NCBI GenBank assembly: GCA_017626295.1
Contig: JAGAJB010000002.1
Location: 1 to 64,000 of the forward strand
Direction of reading: 5' to 3'
DNA: 64,000 bases
Source of the DNA: Clostridia bacterium
GTDB taxonomy: Bacteria > Bacillota > Clostridia > Oscillospirales > Acutalibacteraceae
Under the pieces are notes generated by a model, which worked only from the letters and a program-made list of their open reading frames with translations, was not told the origin of the DNA and did no database searches. Numbering within the stretch: position 1 is the stretch's first letter; each line of letters begins with the position of its first letter. The position numbers and the translations under genes were made by a program. Of the stretch, positions 7,756 through 16,432 are shown piece by piece.

Positions 7756-10700
7756 ATGAAATGCTTTAATTGTGGATGCGATATAGTTGATACCGGGCTT
7801 GGTGCGTGCACCAACTGCTCGGCGATGCTTAATTCAACAAAAACAAATTTCATTTCGTACATTGGCTCTCCGGATAGTTTGGCTGGCTATCAGAAATCAT
7901 ATAAATTATTGCTTTTAAAATATGTTATTGAGGCGATATTAGATGAAAGCGAAGCTACCGTTGCAAGAGTAATTCCTGCTATTAAACAATACTATATTGA
8001 AAGAAAAAGCAAGGGCCTACAGCCGGATTACGATGTTGATACACGTATTTCCGAAATCGAAAACTCATCAGAATATGATGTGTTTGCGGTTATCAAAAGT
8101 CAGCCGTTTAAGGTCATCAATGAAAAAGGTTATTTGTTTTTAAATCATAACTCAAACGAAAAACTTGCTTTTGTGTTTAATGAGGATATTTCCGATGCGA
8201 TGTCGTGCGACGAGTGGCGTAAACTTTTAGATATTATAAATGCGAAACTTGAGCTTTACTTCAATCGTTATGATAGCCTCAATAACGCCCCTATCACAAT
8301 TGAGGAAACACCTTGTGACCAAGCTGAAGAAATTGTAGAAAAGGAAAGCAACGAAAGTATAGATCTGTCGTTGTCGGTATTGGAAATAACCAACCTAAGC
8401 GTAAGAGCGAAAAATATTTTGATGCGCAATAAACTCTATACTATTGGCGCAGTTATGAATTTTGTTCAAGATAATGATTTGCGTTCTTTAAAAAACATGG
8501 GTGAAAAAACCTATGTTGAAATAATGACGCTGATGCAGTCTTCTGATTTTCAGGTGTCTGCAAGTTCAGATCCGAATAGTATAGCCTCGTTATTTGCTGG
8601 CAATACATATCACTTATTTGTGGAGTTCTGCGAAAGAAATGGCATGACAACACTATCAGATCTTAATGGTTTTGATTTTGCATTATTGCTTAACGAACCA
8701 GGGTTTGGAGTCGGGAAATTAAATGCTATAAAAGAAAAATACAATAATTTATTGCATGAAGGAGCTTCTTATCATAACTATGATGAGCAGGACGAAACTT
8801 CCGCGGAAGCACAGCCGGCAATAATTATTGATCAAAGTAACGCTGATTTGGGTATTTCATATTTGAGTTTTGCAAGAATCACCGCAAAAAACATTGCAAA
8901 ATTTTTTGAAAACGGTTTCTCAAAAATCGGCGATCTAAGCACTATTACTTTGGGGAAACTAATTCAAATGTTCGGGCGCTCAAAAGGAATTGAAACTCTT
9001 GACAAGATTAAATTGTTTGAGAAGTCCTTGTTGACAATTGCTACAGAAAGATTGAATGATCATAAAGATAACCGCGAGTTCGCCATATATGTTGATAGAG
9101 CTAACCAAAAAACTCTACAAGAGATAGCAGACAATTATGGTTTAACAAGAGAACGCGTTCGACAAATTGAGTCGAAATTTTTCAAAGAGTTTGCTCCGTT
9201 GTTTGGTTCTCTTGTAGAGCAGCACATGACACATAACAATTTGTCTTATATTACAACGCAGGATGTCCTGGAATTCTTTGATGATGATGCTTTTGATACG
9301 GTTATAATGTATACCCTTAAGGAATCCTATTCATTAGAATATTTATCTTTTGCTGATATGTTTATAAAAAAACAAAGCGAAGCTCAAGATACCGTAAAAA
9401 GATTAAGCAGACTGACGGATGAATTCATAGGCGAAGATGGTATTAATTTCTTCGAAAGTTTACCGCAAATAGAAGAAATGCTAAACAACTCCAACTTCGG
9501 ATTCATATCTGCTGATGCATATTTGAATTACTTAATTGAAAGCGGAGCGCATTTTTATGGCGATTTGGTATTTCTAAAAAAGCAAACATACGCGAAATTA
9601 TGCTTAATACTTATTGCCAAGCATTTTAAGGATGGCATATCGCTATCTTGCGACGAGGATATGAATTCGCTACGTGAACTTTTTCGCGCAGAATATGGAG
9701 AATACAATCTTCCTGAACAAAACCGCGCGATAGGAGCACGACTCTCAGAACACTTGATTTTGTGTGATCGCGGAAAAGCAAAACTTATTGAATATATTAA
9801 TTTTGACCAATCTGTTATAGAAGATATAAAAAATTATATCGATACAAGTCCGCTTAAAACGCTTTATTTTACGGAAATTTTCAATGAGTTTGAAGGAGTA
9901 TTGGCGTTTACGTCAGATATCACCAATTACCATGGATTGCATGGACTGTTGGCCTATTTATATCGCGACGAGTATGAATTTTCGAGAGATTGCATAACAA
10001 AGAAAAACGCAGAAGGTACATCATTAAATCTTTCTGATCGTATTGTTATGTTCATTTTAGAGAAAGGACGTGCCGTTACTCGAAATGAGATAAAGCAAAA
10101 AATAGGTGGACTGTCCGACATTATGTTGGTTAACGCTATTAATGGCTCAAAAAAATTGTTACAGTGGGATTATAATAGCTTTAACGTTCAAGGCAATCTG
10201 AAAATAAATGCCGAAGATTCCAATGTGATTTCAGAAATACTTGAAGAAATTTTTGCTCAATTCAAAGGCTATTGTAGCGATAGATTGATATTTGAGAAGA
10301 TAAACAATCAATATCCAGAGTTTTTATCTCGAAATGGTATTGAGAATGCAACAAATCTGTTCTATGTTTTGCAGAATATTCTTGGCGAAAAATATCAATT
10401 TAGTCGTCCCCATATTTGCCAAAAAGACACTGTTGATTCTCTAACCACCAAAAATATTGCTCTGTATTTGTTAGGCACAACGCAGCAAATAAGCAGGCGT
10501 GAGTTCATGCAAATAGCAAAAGATGTATACTGGTCGGAAACAACCGCAGATTTAATTTTTTACGAGCTGGAAAAAGATTATATACGCATTTCGGACGATA
10601 TCTATATTCTATACAACAACTTTAGCATTCAAGAAAATGTATTGAGCCAAGTCGCTACTTGGCTACAGAATCATATTTCAGCGTATGGATTCCTGTCTAT

Positions 10701-11046
10701 GATAGGTTTTGATGACTTTGAAAATTTGCCGTCAACACAGTATGAGTGGAATTCCTTCTTGCTTGTTTCTTTGATCAAAAAATATCAGTTGGGATTCAGA
10801 TTGGTATCGCCAGCGATTAGAGATAGGAGATATAATAAAGAAATAATTGTTTTAAAAGATTCGAATTACTATCATTTGGATGATATTGTTTATGATTTGC
10901 TTGCAAAGAACGGTATCAATTTTATCGACGAATCAAATCTCCTTTCTTTCTTGGTTATCAATCATTTGGTTTCCAAAGTCATTCCCAAAGAGTTGGTCGA
11001 TTCCAAAATTTTGAATTATGCAGATGGATATTTCAAAATAGCATAA
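7756..11046 (+). CDS. Zinc-ribbon / alpha-CTD-like / sigma-70 region 4 fusion protein
   Basis: 1096 residues, last gene of the cassette. Residues 3-21 form a CxxC-x11-CxxC zinc ribbon. About 40-125 resembles a winged-helix module often attached to restriction-type nucleases (inference). About 203-260 (LEITNLSVRAKNIL...SLKNMGEKTYVEI) matches the RNA polymerase alpha C-terminal domain, and two further helix-hairpin-helix-like repeats follow at about 283-335 and 363-420. Residues 453-477 (TLQEIADNYGLTRERVRQIE) are a clear sigma-70 region 4 helix-turn-helix. The remaining 600 residues are unrecognised. No sigma region 2 is present, so it cannot be an ordinary sigma factor. ATG at 7756 follows GGAGG. 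Job unknown; DNA recognition is likely. Confidence 0.8.
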   Translation: MKCFNCGCDIVDTGLGACTNCSAMLNSTKTNFISYIGSPDSLAGYQKSYKLLLLKYVIEAILDESEATVARVIPAIKQYYIERKSKGLQPDYDVDTRISEIENSSEYDVFAVIKSQPFKVINEKGYLFLNHNSNEKLAFVFNEDISDAMSCDEWRKLLDIINAKLELYFNRYDSLNNAPITIEETPCDQAEEIVEKESNESIDLSLSVLEITNLSVRAKNILMRNKLYTIGAVMNFVQDNDLRSLKNMGEKTYVEIMTLMQSSDFQVSASSDPNSIASLFAGNTYHLFVEFCERNGMTTLSDLNGFDFALLLNEPGFGVGKLNAIKEKYNNLLHEGASYHNYDEQDETSAEAQPAIIIDQSNADLGISYLSFARITAKNIAKFFENGFSKIGDLSTITLGKLIQMFGRSKGIETLDKIKLFEKSLLTIATERLNDHKDNREFAIYVDRANQKTLQEIADNYGLTRERVRQIESKFFKEFAPLFGSLVEQHMTHNNLSYITTQDVLEFFDDDAFDTVIMYTLKESYSLEYLSFADMFIKKQSEAQDTVKRLSRLTDEFIGEDGINFFESLPQIEEMLNNSNFGFISADAYLNYLIESGAHFYGDLVFLKKQTYAKLCLILIAKHFKDGISLSCDEDMNSLRELFRAEYGEYNLPEQNRAIGARLSEHLILCDRGKAKLIEYINFDQSVIEDIKNYIDTSPLKTLYFTEIFNEFEGVLAFTSDITNYHGLHGLLAYLYRDEYEFSRDCITKKNAEGTSLNLSDRIVMFILEKGRAVTRNEIKQKIGGLSDIMLVNAINGSKKLLQWDYNSFNVQGNLKINAEDSNVISEILEEIFAQFKGYCSDRLIFEKINNQYPEFLSRNGIENATNLFYVLQNILGEKYQFSRPHICQKDTVDSLTTKNIALYLLGTTQQISRREFMQIAKDVYWSETTADLIFYELEKDYIRISDDIYILYNNFSIQENVLSQVATWLQNHISAYGFLSMIGFDDFENLPSTQYEWNSFLLVSLIKKYQLGFRLVSPAIRDRRYNKEIIVLKDSNYYHLDDIVYDLLAKNGINFIDESNLLSFLVINHLVSKVIPKELVDSKILNYADGYFKIA

Positions 11047-11047
11047 C

Positions 11048-11082
11048 AAAAAGGAGTGGCTTATCGGCCACTCCTTTTTGTA
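11048..11082. terminator. Bidirectional terminator between cassette and R-M genes
   Basis: AAAAAGGAGTGGC pairs with GCCACTCCTTTTT around six bases, with T runs on both strands. It separates the convergent cassette gene and methyltransferase gene. Confidence 0.9.
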
Positions 11083-11085
11083 TGT

Positions 11086-13128
11086 TTATTCCATTTCAGA
11101 TCGAACAACAGAGAAATCCATTAGGAAGTGTTCGTCATCAAGTTTTGTGAAGGTTACATCTGAACGGCCATAAGCCTCAAAATGTTCTTTTGTCACCTTT
11201 ACTCCTTCGTGGGTTCCAAGACGGTTTCTGAAGTATCTTCCAATTTCAGCATTGTCGCTTGGTGTTGTAATGGCTTTATTTCCGGCTTGCTCAACGCGCA
11301 TGATAAAGCATTCTCCATCATCAGCAACAACAGTGAAATAACGCTGGTTTAATGGGAAAAATCCAGTCTTGGAAATTTTAGACGGCAATGGGATATATGC
11401 TTGATTCGGATCGCGATGCTCTCTCTGCCCCCAGTTCAAACTCGAAGTTGTTGGGACTTCGCCAGTATTGGTCAAGAAGGACAATGTTTGTTTTTCTTCT
11501 GAGTTGAAATCGACCATTGTAGCTTCGTAACTATAATTCGGGCTGGTGCGATAAATACGAATGTAATTTTCTACTTCATTAGCGGTGCAATATATGGTTT
11601 TTGCTTCCACTTTTTCGAAATAAGCAACCGCATCATCCAAATTGCATTCAGTGATAAACTCATCACAATCTTTGCTGAAGCCCTTAAGTGTATAGTTAGC
11701 AGAACCGGAAAATGCTTTGTACGGCTTACCATTTTTCATCCATAAATAAAGCTTTGAATGAACAGCGGGAGTTTTGTATACGTACTGACAACTAAACGAG
11801 GAGAAGTCGGGGCCAAAATCATTTTCGGATAATTTTTTGAAACCCGAATTAGTAACTTGACTGAGCCCGTCAAATGGGCACATGCCTACAATTAATTTAA
11901 TTTGAATAGGTTGCAATTTCAAATCTGCTAAAGCTTGCATGTGCCAGGCTACCATACTTGGAGAGGCATATGCTGATACAATGCGCAACTCGTTGGCACC
12001 TTCTTTTACAGGTTCGATTAAAACTTTATTTTCTAAATCAGAATCAAACTGCCATTTAATTTCATTGTCGCCGTTAAATAGATATTCCGTTGCATTACAT
12101 TCTACAGAGTCATATTCAATGCCTGCAAAACATTTTAAAATAGCCTCGAAAATTATTTTTGCACCCTCGCAGGGGACAGCCATTCCAATTTGTTTTCGGA
12201 CACTTTCTTTATTGCCGTAAAATTCGTATGTATCAGGGAACGTTTGCAATCGCGCACGCTCTCTATTGGTTAAAGCGCGAGGCTCTTCCCAGTGATAAAT
12301 GTGCGTTCCTCCGCCTCCGCTACCGGTAACAGTGTAAGCCGGTTTGTCGGGATCTAAACGTTTGTAGATCTGGCTGATTTTGGCACCAATAACATTTAGT
12401 TGCAAGTTTTCAGGCAAATTTGCTGTAAATGCATTTTCGCCAGGTCGGATATAACGCAATCTTTCTACAACGGCAGCCGACTGACGAGTGAGTTCGTTGT
12501 TGGTTGCATCTTCTGGAATAGGAGGCTCCTCTATTGCTTCTTTACATGTTTTCATTCTGTATTGAGCGGGAGACGGAACCCTGTATTCAACATCAATATC
12601 ATTACGTATACCAACAATAATGATTCTATGGCGTGCTTGGGGAATACCATAATCTTCGAATTGATACAAATGCGGATATAAAGTATATCCTGCAGCTTGC
12701 ATTTCGCCCAAAATTTTAGAGAAAGCTCGTCCTTCATTTGCATTACGAAGGCCACCAACGTTTTCCGCTAAAAACCATTGGGGTTGAAACCGGATTAACG
12801 CTTGAACGCCATAGGAATACAAGGGGCCGTAATTACCATCCATACCTTTTTGCTCGCCAACAACGCTGTAGTCGTTGCATGGGAAACCAAAGGCCAGCGC
12901 ATCGATAGGAGTAAGCTTAGAATAGTCCAACTGCCTTACATCACCTTCGAAAACACTCTCGCGATTATCACTACAAATGTTATTCCTGTAGGTTTCACAA
13001 GTGTCATGATCGTAATCGTTAGCCCATTCGTGTATTATTCTAAATTTATCATTTTTAATGTCTGCGTTGGTGGCCCCCCAGGCGATCCCGCCCGGCCCGC
13101 AGAATAATTCGCCTAATTTAAACTCCAT
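11086..13128 (-). CDS. Cytosine-C5 DNA methyltransferase fused to a PLD-type nuclease
   Basis: 680 residues combining modification and restriction in one chain. Residues 1-340 carry the C5-methyltransferase motifs in order: LFCGPGG (I), GFPCNDYS (IV, catalytic Cys), AENVGG (VI), QARHR (VIII), then RERARLQTFP and QIGMAVP (IX-X). From about 370 a phospholipase-D-like nuclease domain follows, with VHSKLYLW and SGSANYT giving the H-K and N residues of the HKD motif, like NgoFVII-type restriction enzymes. A further beta-rich domain ends the protein. It overlaps the regulator gene upstream by 11 bases. Recognition sequence unknown. Whether both activities work in this fusion is inferred from intact motifs. 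Confidence 0.9.
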   Translation of the reverse strand: MEFKLGELFCGPGGIAWGATNADIKNDKFRIIHEWANDYDHDTCETYRNNICSDNRESVFEGDVRQLDYSKLTPIDALAFGFPCNDYSVVGEQKGMDGNYGPLYSYGVQALIRFQPQWFLAENVGGLRNANEGRAFSKILGEMQAAGYTLYPHLYQFEDYGIPQARHRIIIVGIRNDIDVEYRVPSPAQYRMKTCKEAIEEPPIPEDATNNELTRQSAAVVERLRYIRPGENAFTANLPENLQLNVIGAKISQIYKRLDPDKPAYTVTGSGGGGTHIYHWEEPRALTNRERARLQTFPDTYEFYGNKESVRKQIGMAVPCEGAKIIFEAILKCFAGIEYDSVECNATEYLFNGDNEIKWQFDSDLENKVLIEPVKEGANELRIVSAYASPSMVAWHMQALADLKLQPIQIKLIVGMCPFDGLSQVTNSGFKKLSENDFGPDFSSFSCQYVYKTPAVHSKLYLWMKNGKPYKAFSGSANYTLKGFSKDCDEFITECNLDDAVAYFEKVEAKTIYCTANEVENYIRIYRTSPNYSYEATMVDFNSEEKQTLSFLTNTGEVPTTSSLNWGQREHRDPNQAYIPLPSKISKTGFFPLNQRYFTVVADDGECFIMRVEQAGNKAITTPSDNAEIGRYFRNRLGTHEGVKVTKEHFEAYGRSDVTFTKLDDEHFLMDFSVVRSEME

Positions 13129-13438
13129 TGTTCAATCCCTTTTCTTTCAATATAAAATCTATTTCATCTTGTATATGTTCTATTTCAAAATTATTAAGCA
13201 ACTCAAGATTCTTTAACGGGGAATCGACTTTTTCGCAATAACCTTCTTTGCATAAAAAAGAAACCAAAGGAATTTCATAAAACTTAAGTAGAGTACTTAT
13301 ATCATCTAAACTTGGATGTTCGGTAATTCCTCTTTCAATTTTAGAAAGCCTACTATCCGATATCCCTGTTGCCAATTCTACAGCTCCTAAGCTAAGATTT
13401 TTAGAATTCCGTATATCTCTAAGCTTTTCTCCAATCAT
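13118..13438 (-). CDS. XRE-family controller (C-protein-like) of the R-M unit
   Basis: 106-residue protein with a Cro/C1 helix-turn-helix at about 5-62 (GAVELATGISDSRLSKIERG) and a short helical tail. It overlaps the methyltransferase-nuclease start by 11 bases, so the two are translated together. Restriction systems often encode such a controller to delay nuclease expression. Paired direct repeats just upstream (13467-13498) are likely its operators. Confidence 0.85.
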   Translation of the reverse strand: MIGEKLRDIRNSKNLSLGAVELATGISDSRLSKIERGITEHPSLDDISTLLKFYEIPLVSFLCKEGYCEKVDSPLKNLELLNNFEIEHIQDEIDFILKEKGLNNGV

Positions 13439-13466
13439 TTTATCACCCTATGAAAGTATAACACAC

Positions 13467-13498
13467 TTGCTGCGAAAACGCAATAGTTTGCTGCGAAA
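13467..13498. promoter_or_regulatory. Direct-repeat operator between controller and HNH genes
   Basis: TTGCTGCGAAA occurs twice (13467-13477 and 13488-13498), the starts 21 bases apart, that is two helical turns. It lies in the divergent control region of the controller gene (minus) and the HNH gene (plus), beside the promoter TTGAAA-17-TATAAT at 13509-13537. The controller is the obvious candidate to bind it. Confidence 0.7.
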
Positions 13499-13508
13499 TT
13501 AAATGATA

Positions 13509-13537
13509 TTGAAAACTGTACTATTATTTGGTATAAT
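13509..13537 (+). promoter_or_regulatory. Promoter of the HNH nuclease gene
   Basis: TTGAAA (13509-13514), 17 bases, TATAAT (13532-13537), 26 bases before the ATG at 13563, immediately beside the operator repeats. Confidence 0.8.
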
Positions 13538-13562
13538 GTCAAATAAGGAAGAAGGTGTTTCG

Positions 13563-14345
13563 ATGGCGAAAAAAGACACAAAATATGTTGATGTTCATTC
13601 CATGCTAAAAGCGGCAGGAAAAACGATGTTCATTAAGTTTTATAATGATTTAAAAGACTTTTCTCTTTCTGATAAATATTTATGTGAAAAAGTTTATAAA
13701 GAGAGCCCTACGGCTAAGTCGCCAAACCAACGATATAAAGTTCCCAGAGCCAGAGAAGTGTTTAGGACCAATCAACAAATTGAAGCGCTGGAACTTGTTA
13801 TTCGCAGCAAAAAATTATCCGCTGACATTATTGCTGAAGCAAAAAGACTTCTTGAAGTAGAATTATGCCTTGTCGAATCAAACGAAGATAGCTCTTTTGT
13901 TAATGAATTTAATAATGAATTTGATTCAAAAAATTCTGACGAGCCATTTGAATACAATAACACTCCAGAAAAGCCAAGAGAAAAATCAAAAAATTCATCT
14001 TATGTTTATCCGCGTAGCAGAAAAGTCGCTTTTAATGCATTAAAGAAAGCAAGTTTTCTATGCGAAGTTAACTCATCTCATGATGTTTTTATACGTAAAA
14101 ATGCAGATACTACATATACAGAACCACACCATTTAGTTCCATTATCTGCTCAAGATAAATTTCCTGATGTAAATTTGGATCGCGAACAAAATATTGTATC
14201 ATTGTGTAGTGCTTGTCATAATCAATTACATTACGGAAAAGATTATGAAAAGATTTTGAAACCGTTATTTGTGGATCGCAAAGAATTGTTAAAACTGATT
14301 GGAATTGACATCTCTTACGAACAGTTACGAACATATTATATTTAA
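13563..14345 (+). CDS. HNH endonuclease
   Basis: 260 residues; ATG at 13563 after GAAGAAGGTG is preferred, since the longer frame from 13503 would run through the promoter. The C-terminal quarter is an HNH nuclease: PHHLVPLSAQ, then EQNIVSLCSACHNQLHYG, with the His pair, Asn and final His plus the CxxC-type knuckle partly kept. The N-terminal half is basic and helical and may bind DNA. It is divergent from the controller/methyltransferase-nuclease pair and shares its operator. It could be a second restriction nuclease or a modification-dependent nuclease. Confidence 0.85.
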   Translation: MAKKDTKYVDVHSMLKAAGKTMFIKFYNDLKDFSLSDKYLCEKVYKESPTAKSPNQRYKVPRAREVFRTNQQIEALELVIRSKKLSADIIAEAKRLLEVELCLVESNEDSSFVNEFNNEFDSKNSDEPFEYNNTPEKPREKSKNSSYVYPRSRKVAFNALKKASFLCEVNSSHDVFIRKNADTTYTEPHHLVPLSAQDKFPDVNLDREQNIVSLCSACHNQLHYGKDYEKILKPLFVDRKELLKLIGIDISYEQLRTYYI

Positions 14346-14460
14346 CAAGTGTAGCCGCAAACTTACTAAAATAAAATGCGGCAATTTATTGATGAAAGCA
14401 TACTAAAGTTGTAAGGATAGTAGCTTTTTAGTTGAATGAAAATTAGTGGGGGAAAACAAA

Positions 14461-14697
14461 ATGGCACAAATAGATATTCAAAAAATCGAAAAACTTGGCA
14501 AGGACAGAAATACTATACATGAAAAAGTATATACTACATATTCTTCGTTTGATAAGTATGGTGAACATTATCTTCAGATAGATATGTATGGCCGTAGTGA
14601 CAGAGAAATGCCTGGAAAAATAAGTCAATCTATACAGTTGGACAGAGAAACCGCTTCTTATTTGATTGATTTACTGAAGAAAGAATTTAACTTTTGA
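14461..14697 (+). CDS. Small conserved-looking protein
   Basis: 78 residues, beta-alpha pattern, no motif recognised. ATG at 14461 follows a GGGGGA ribosome site. The deformylase-like gene begins one base after its stop, so the two are one transcript. No signal peptide or membrane segment. Confidence 0.7.
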   Translation: MAQIDIQKIEKLGKDRNTIHEKVYTTYSSFDKYGEHYLQIDMYGRSDREMPGKISQSIQLDRETASYLIDLLKKEFNF

Positions 14698-14698
14698 T

Positions 14699-15124
14699 AT
14701 GATAAAAGAAGTAATACATGATCCGATTTTTCTTGCGGGAAAGTCGGAGATAGCGACAAAAGAAGATTTGCAGGTGGCGCAAGATTTATTGGACACGCTT
14801 ATTGCGAATAAAGACGATTGTGTCGGCATGGCAGCCAATATGATTGGTGCGCGCAAACGAATCATCGCCTTTCTTGACGAGAGCGGACGAGCTCCTACAT
14901 ATACGTTGATGCTCAATCCCGAAATCATCAAAAAGTCAGGACCGTATGATACCGAGGAAGGTTGTCTTTCTCTGCTTGGAGGTCCTCGTAAATGCAAACG
15001 CTATCAGACCATCAAAGTGCAATGGCAAACCACTGAATTTCAAACTCGGATCAAAACCTTCACCGGCTGGTCCGCACAAATTATACAACATGAACTTGAT
15101 CATTGTAACGGAATATTAATATAA
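14699..15124 (+). CDS. Peptide deformylase-like protein with altered motif 1
   Basis: 141-residue member of the peptide deformylase family, which removes N-formyl groups from new proteins using a metal ion. Motif 2 EGCLSL (metal Cys) and motif 3 HELDH (metal His pair and catalytic Glu) are intact. Motif 1, normally GxGLAAPQ, reads GMAANMIG, so the conserved Gln that helps stabilise the transition state is Met. The protein is somewhat short. It sits in an accessory operon between a small unknown protein and a DUF6414-like protein, not with fmt/priA, so it is not the housekeeping enzyme. Activity uncertain. Confidence 0.85.
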   Translation: MIKEVIHDPIFLAGKSEIATKEDLQVAQDLLDTLIANKDDCVGMAANMIGARKRIIAFLDESGRAPTYTLMLNPEIIKKSGPYDTEEGCLSLLGGPRKCKRYQTIKVQWQTTEFQTRIKTFTGWSAQIIQHELDHCNGILI

Positions 15125-15135
15125 GGAGACCCGGA

Positions 15136-15993
15136 ATGGATAATAAAAAAACGGATTCAATTGAATTGTTTTTCCCTTACTATGTAAACCAAAGTAGATT
15201 GCTTGATATATATTCCATTTTAAATGGTGGATATTCTGAATATTCGGAAATTACCACAGCGGTAAGCACCGAAAAAAGCAAGGGTGCAAAAGCGGATGTA
15301 GCAATCTCTGGTGGATTCAAATTGTTTAATTTTGGAGGGACAATATCTGGAAATATAGATAGTGCAGAAGGCCTGCAAAATGAAAACAAGACCAAGAAAG
15401 TACATACAGTAACCTCGGTTTTAAGTTTAGTAAAGGGCGAATTAGAAAAAAGAAAATTATTAAAAAACATTTTAGATGCGGGTACGGGTGAATTTATATG
15501 TATTCCGGTGGTGCTTTCTATTAACTCTATTAAATCAATGCTTTCAGAAATGGGAGATTTGTTAAAACTTATTACGAGTGTGCAAAAACTTGGCGTTACA
15601 ATTAAGAATTGCGATTTTGATTCAAAGAAGGTTGACGATGTTGTAAAGGCAATGCACATTCTTTTTGAAGGCGAAGAAATACTTTATGAAACAGACGAAT
15701 TTGCGGTTGTTGGCAACATTGTCAATGACAATTTATATCAAGCAGCGAGAGCCGATCTTATAGGAACACAACTAATGTGCTTAGCACAAATTAAACGTAT
15801 ATATCCCGACGGAACCGAGTTGATGAAGAATACCATTTTCACCAAAATCAAAGATAAAGATGCTAAGCAAAAACTAATTTCTTCAATGTCATCTTTTACT
15901 AACGGAGAAACTTTTGATTTCGAAGCGACCGCTGTAGCGTCAATATATGGGAAACCCGTATATCAACTCGAAATAATAGCATTGTATCAATAA
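15136..15993 (+). CDS. DUF6414-like protein
   Basis: 285 residues resembling proteins catalogued as DUF6414 (family recalled, moderately sure). The start has a pattern of polar head, LLDIYSILNGG, then a low-complexity segment rich in Ser, Lys and Gly (about 43-90), and a C-terminal beta-rich part. A weakly hydrophobic glycine stretch ISGGFKLFNFGGTISG is too polar for a membrane helix. It starts 11 bases after the deformylase-like gene behind AAGGAG. Function unknown. Confidence 0.7.
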   Translation: MDNKKTDSIELFFPYYVNQSRLLDIYSILNGGYSEYSEITTAVSTEKSKGAKADVAISGGFKLFNFGGTISGNIDSAEGLQNENKTKKVHTVTSVLSLVKGELEKRKLLKNILDAGTGEFICIPVVLSINSIKSMLSEMGDLLKLITSVQKLGVTIKNCDFDSKKVDDVVKAMHILFEGEEILYETDEFAVVGNIVNDNLYQAARADLIGTQLMCLAQIKRIYPDGTELMKNTIFTKIKDKDAKQKLISSMSSFTNGETFDFEATAVASIYGKPVYQLEIIALYQ

Positions 15994-16061
15994 TTGTGAA
16001 TTGTCCCTGGACTTCTGAAAACCTTTGTGGTATATGTTTGTACTGCAAAGGAGGTGCTGAT

Positions 16062-16151
16062 ATGGCACAAAAAGTAAATACAATCAAAAAGAGCGGCTTT
16101 GCACCAGTTGGTGTGGAGTCGCTCTTCTCTTATGGGGAGGTGCAGAAATGA
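16062..16151 (+). CDS. 29-residue ORF coupled to the lipoprotein unit
   Basis: Begins with ATG behind AAAGGAGGTG and its TGA overlaps the next start as ATGA, the normal sign of translational coupling. It is basic at the start and has no motif. The second lipoprotein unit at 40.9 kb has a similar leader but lacks this frame, so it may be dispensable or only a coupling leader. Confidence 0.5.
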   Translation: MAQKVNTIKKSGFAPVGVESLFSYGEVQK

Positions 16152-16432
16152 CAACACTTGAAGATTTATACTACGGCAACATCAGTCCGCACGAAAGGTA
16201 TATCAAGCGAGGGACGAGAGTGGACAAACTCGTCAAGTTGATATGCAAGAACGAGGATGAGCTCAATTCCGGTCTGACAGAGAAACAAAAAGAAACCTTT
16301 GAGAAGTTCAAGGACTGTCAGGGCGAGCTGACGTGCATTACTGAGCGGGAAGCGTTTACCGCAGGGTTTATCCTCGCAACACGCATCATGGTGGAAGTAA
16401 TGGAAGGATTGGAAGAGGTCGAGGATATATGA
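16148..16432 (+). CDS. DUF6809-like small protein
   Basis: 94 residues, helical, acidic C-terminus, similar in pattern to DUF6809 proteins (recalled family). It is closely similar to the protein at 40953-41237: the first 20 residues are almost identical, with LEDLYYGNISPHERYIKRG shared. Its last four bases overlap the lipoprotein gene start. It has no signal and is probably cytoplasmic. Function unknown. Confidence 0.75.
   Translation: MTTLEDLYYGNISPHERYIKRGTRVDKLVKLICKNEDELNSGLTEKQKETFEKFKDCQGELTCITEREAFTAGFILATRIMVEVMEGLEEVEDI

Noticed and set aside
7756..11046. An alternative sigma factor
   Set aside because: Only a region 4-like helix-turn-helix is seen; region 2, which is needed for core binding and -10 recognition, is absent.
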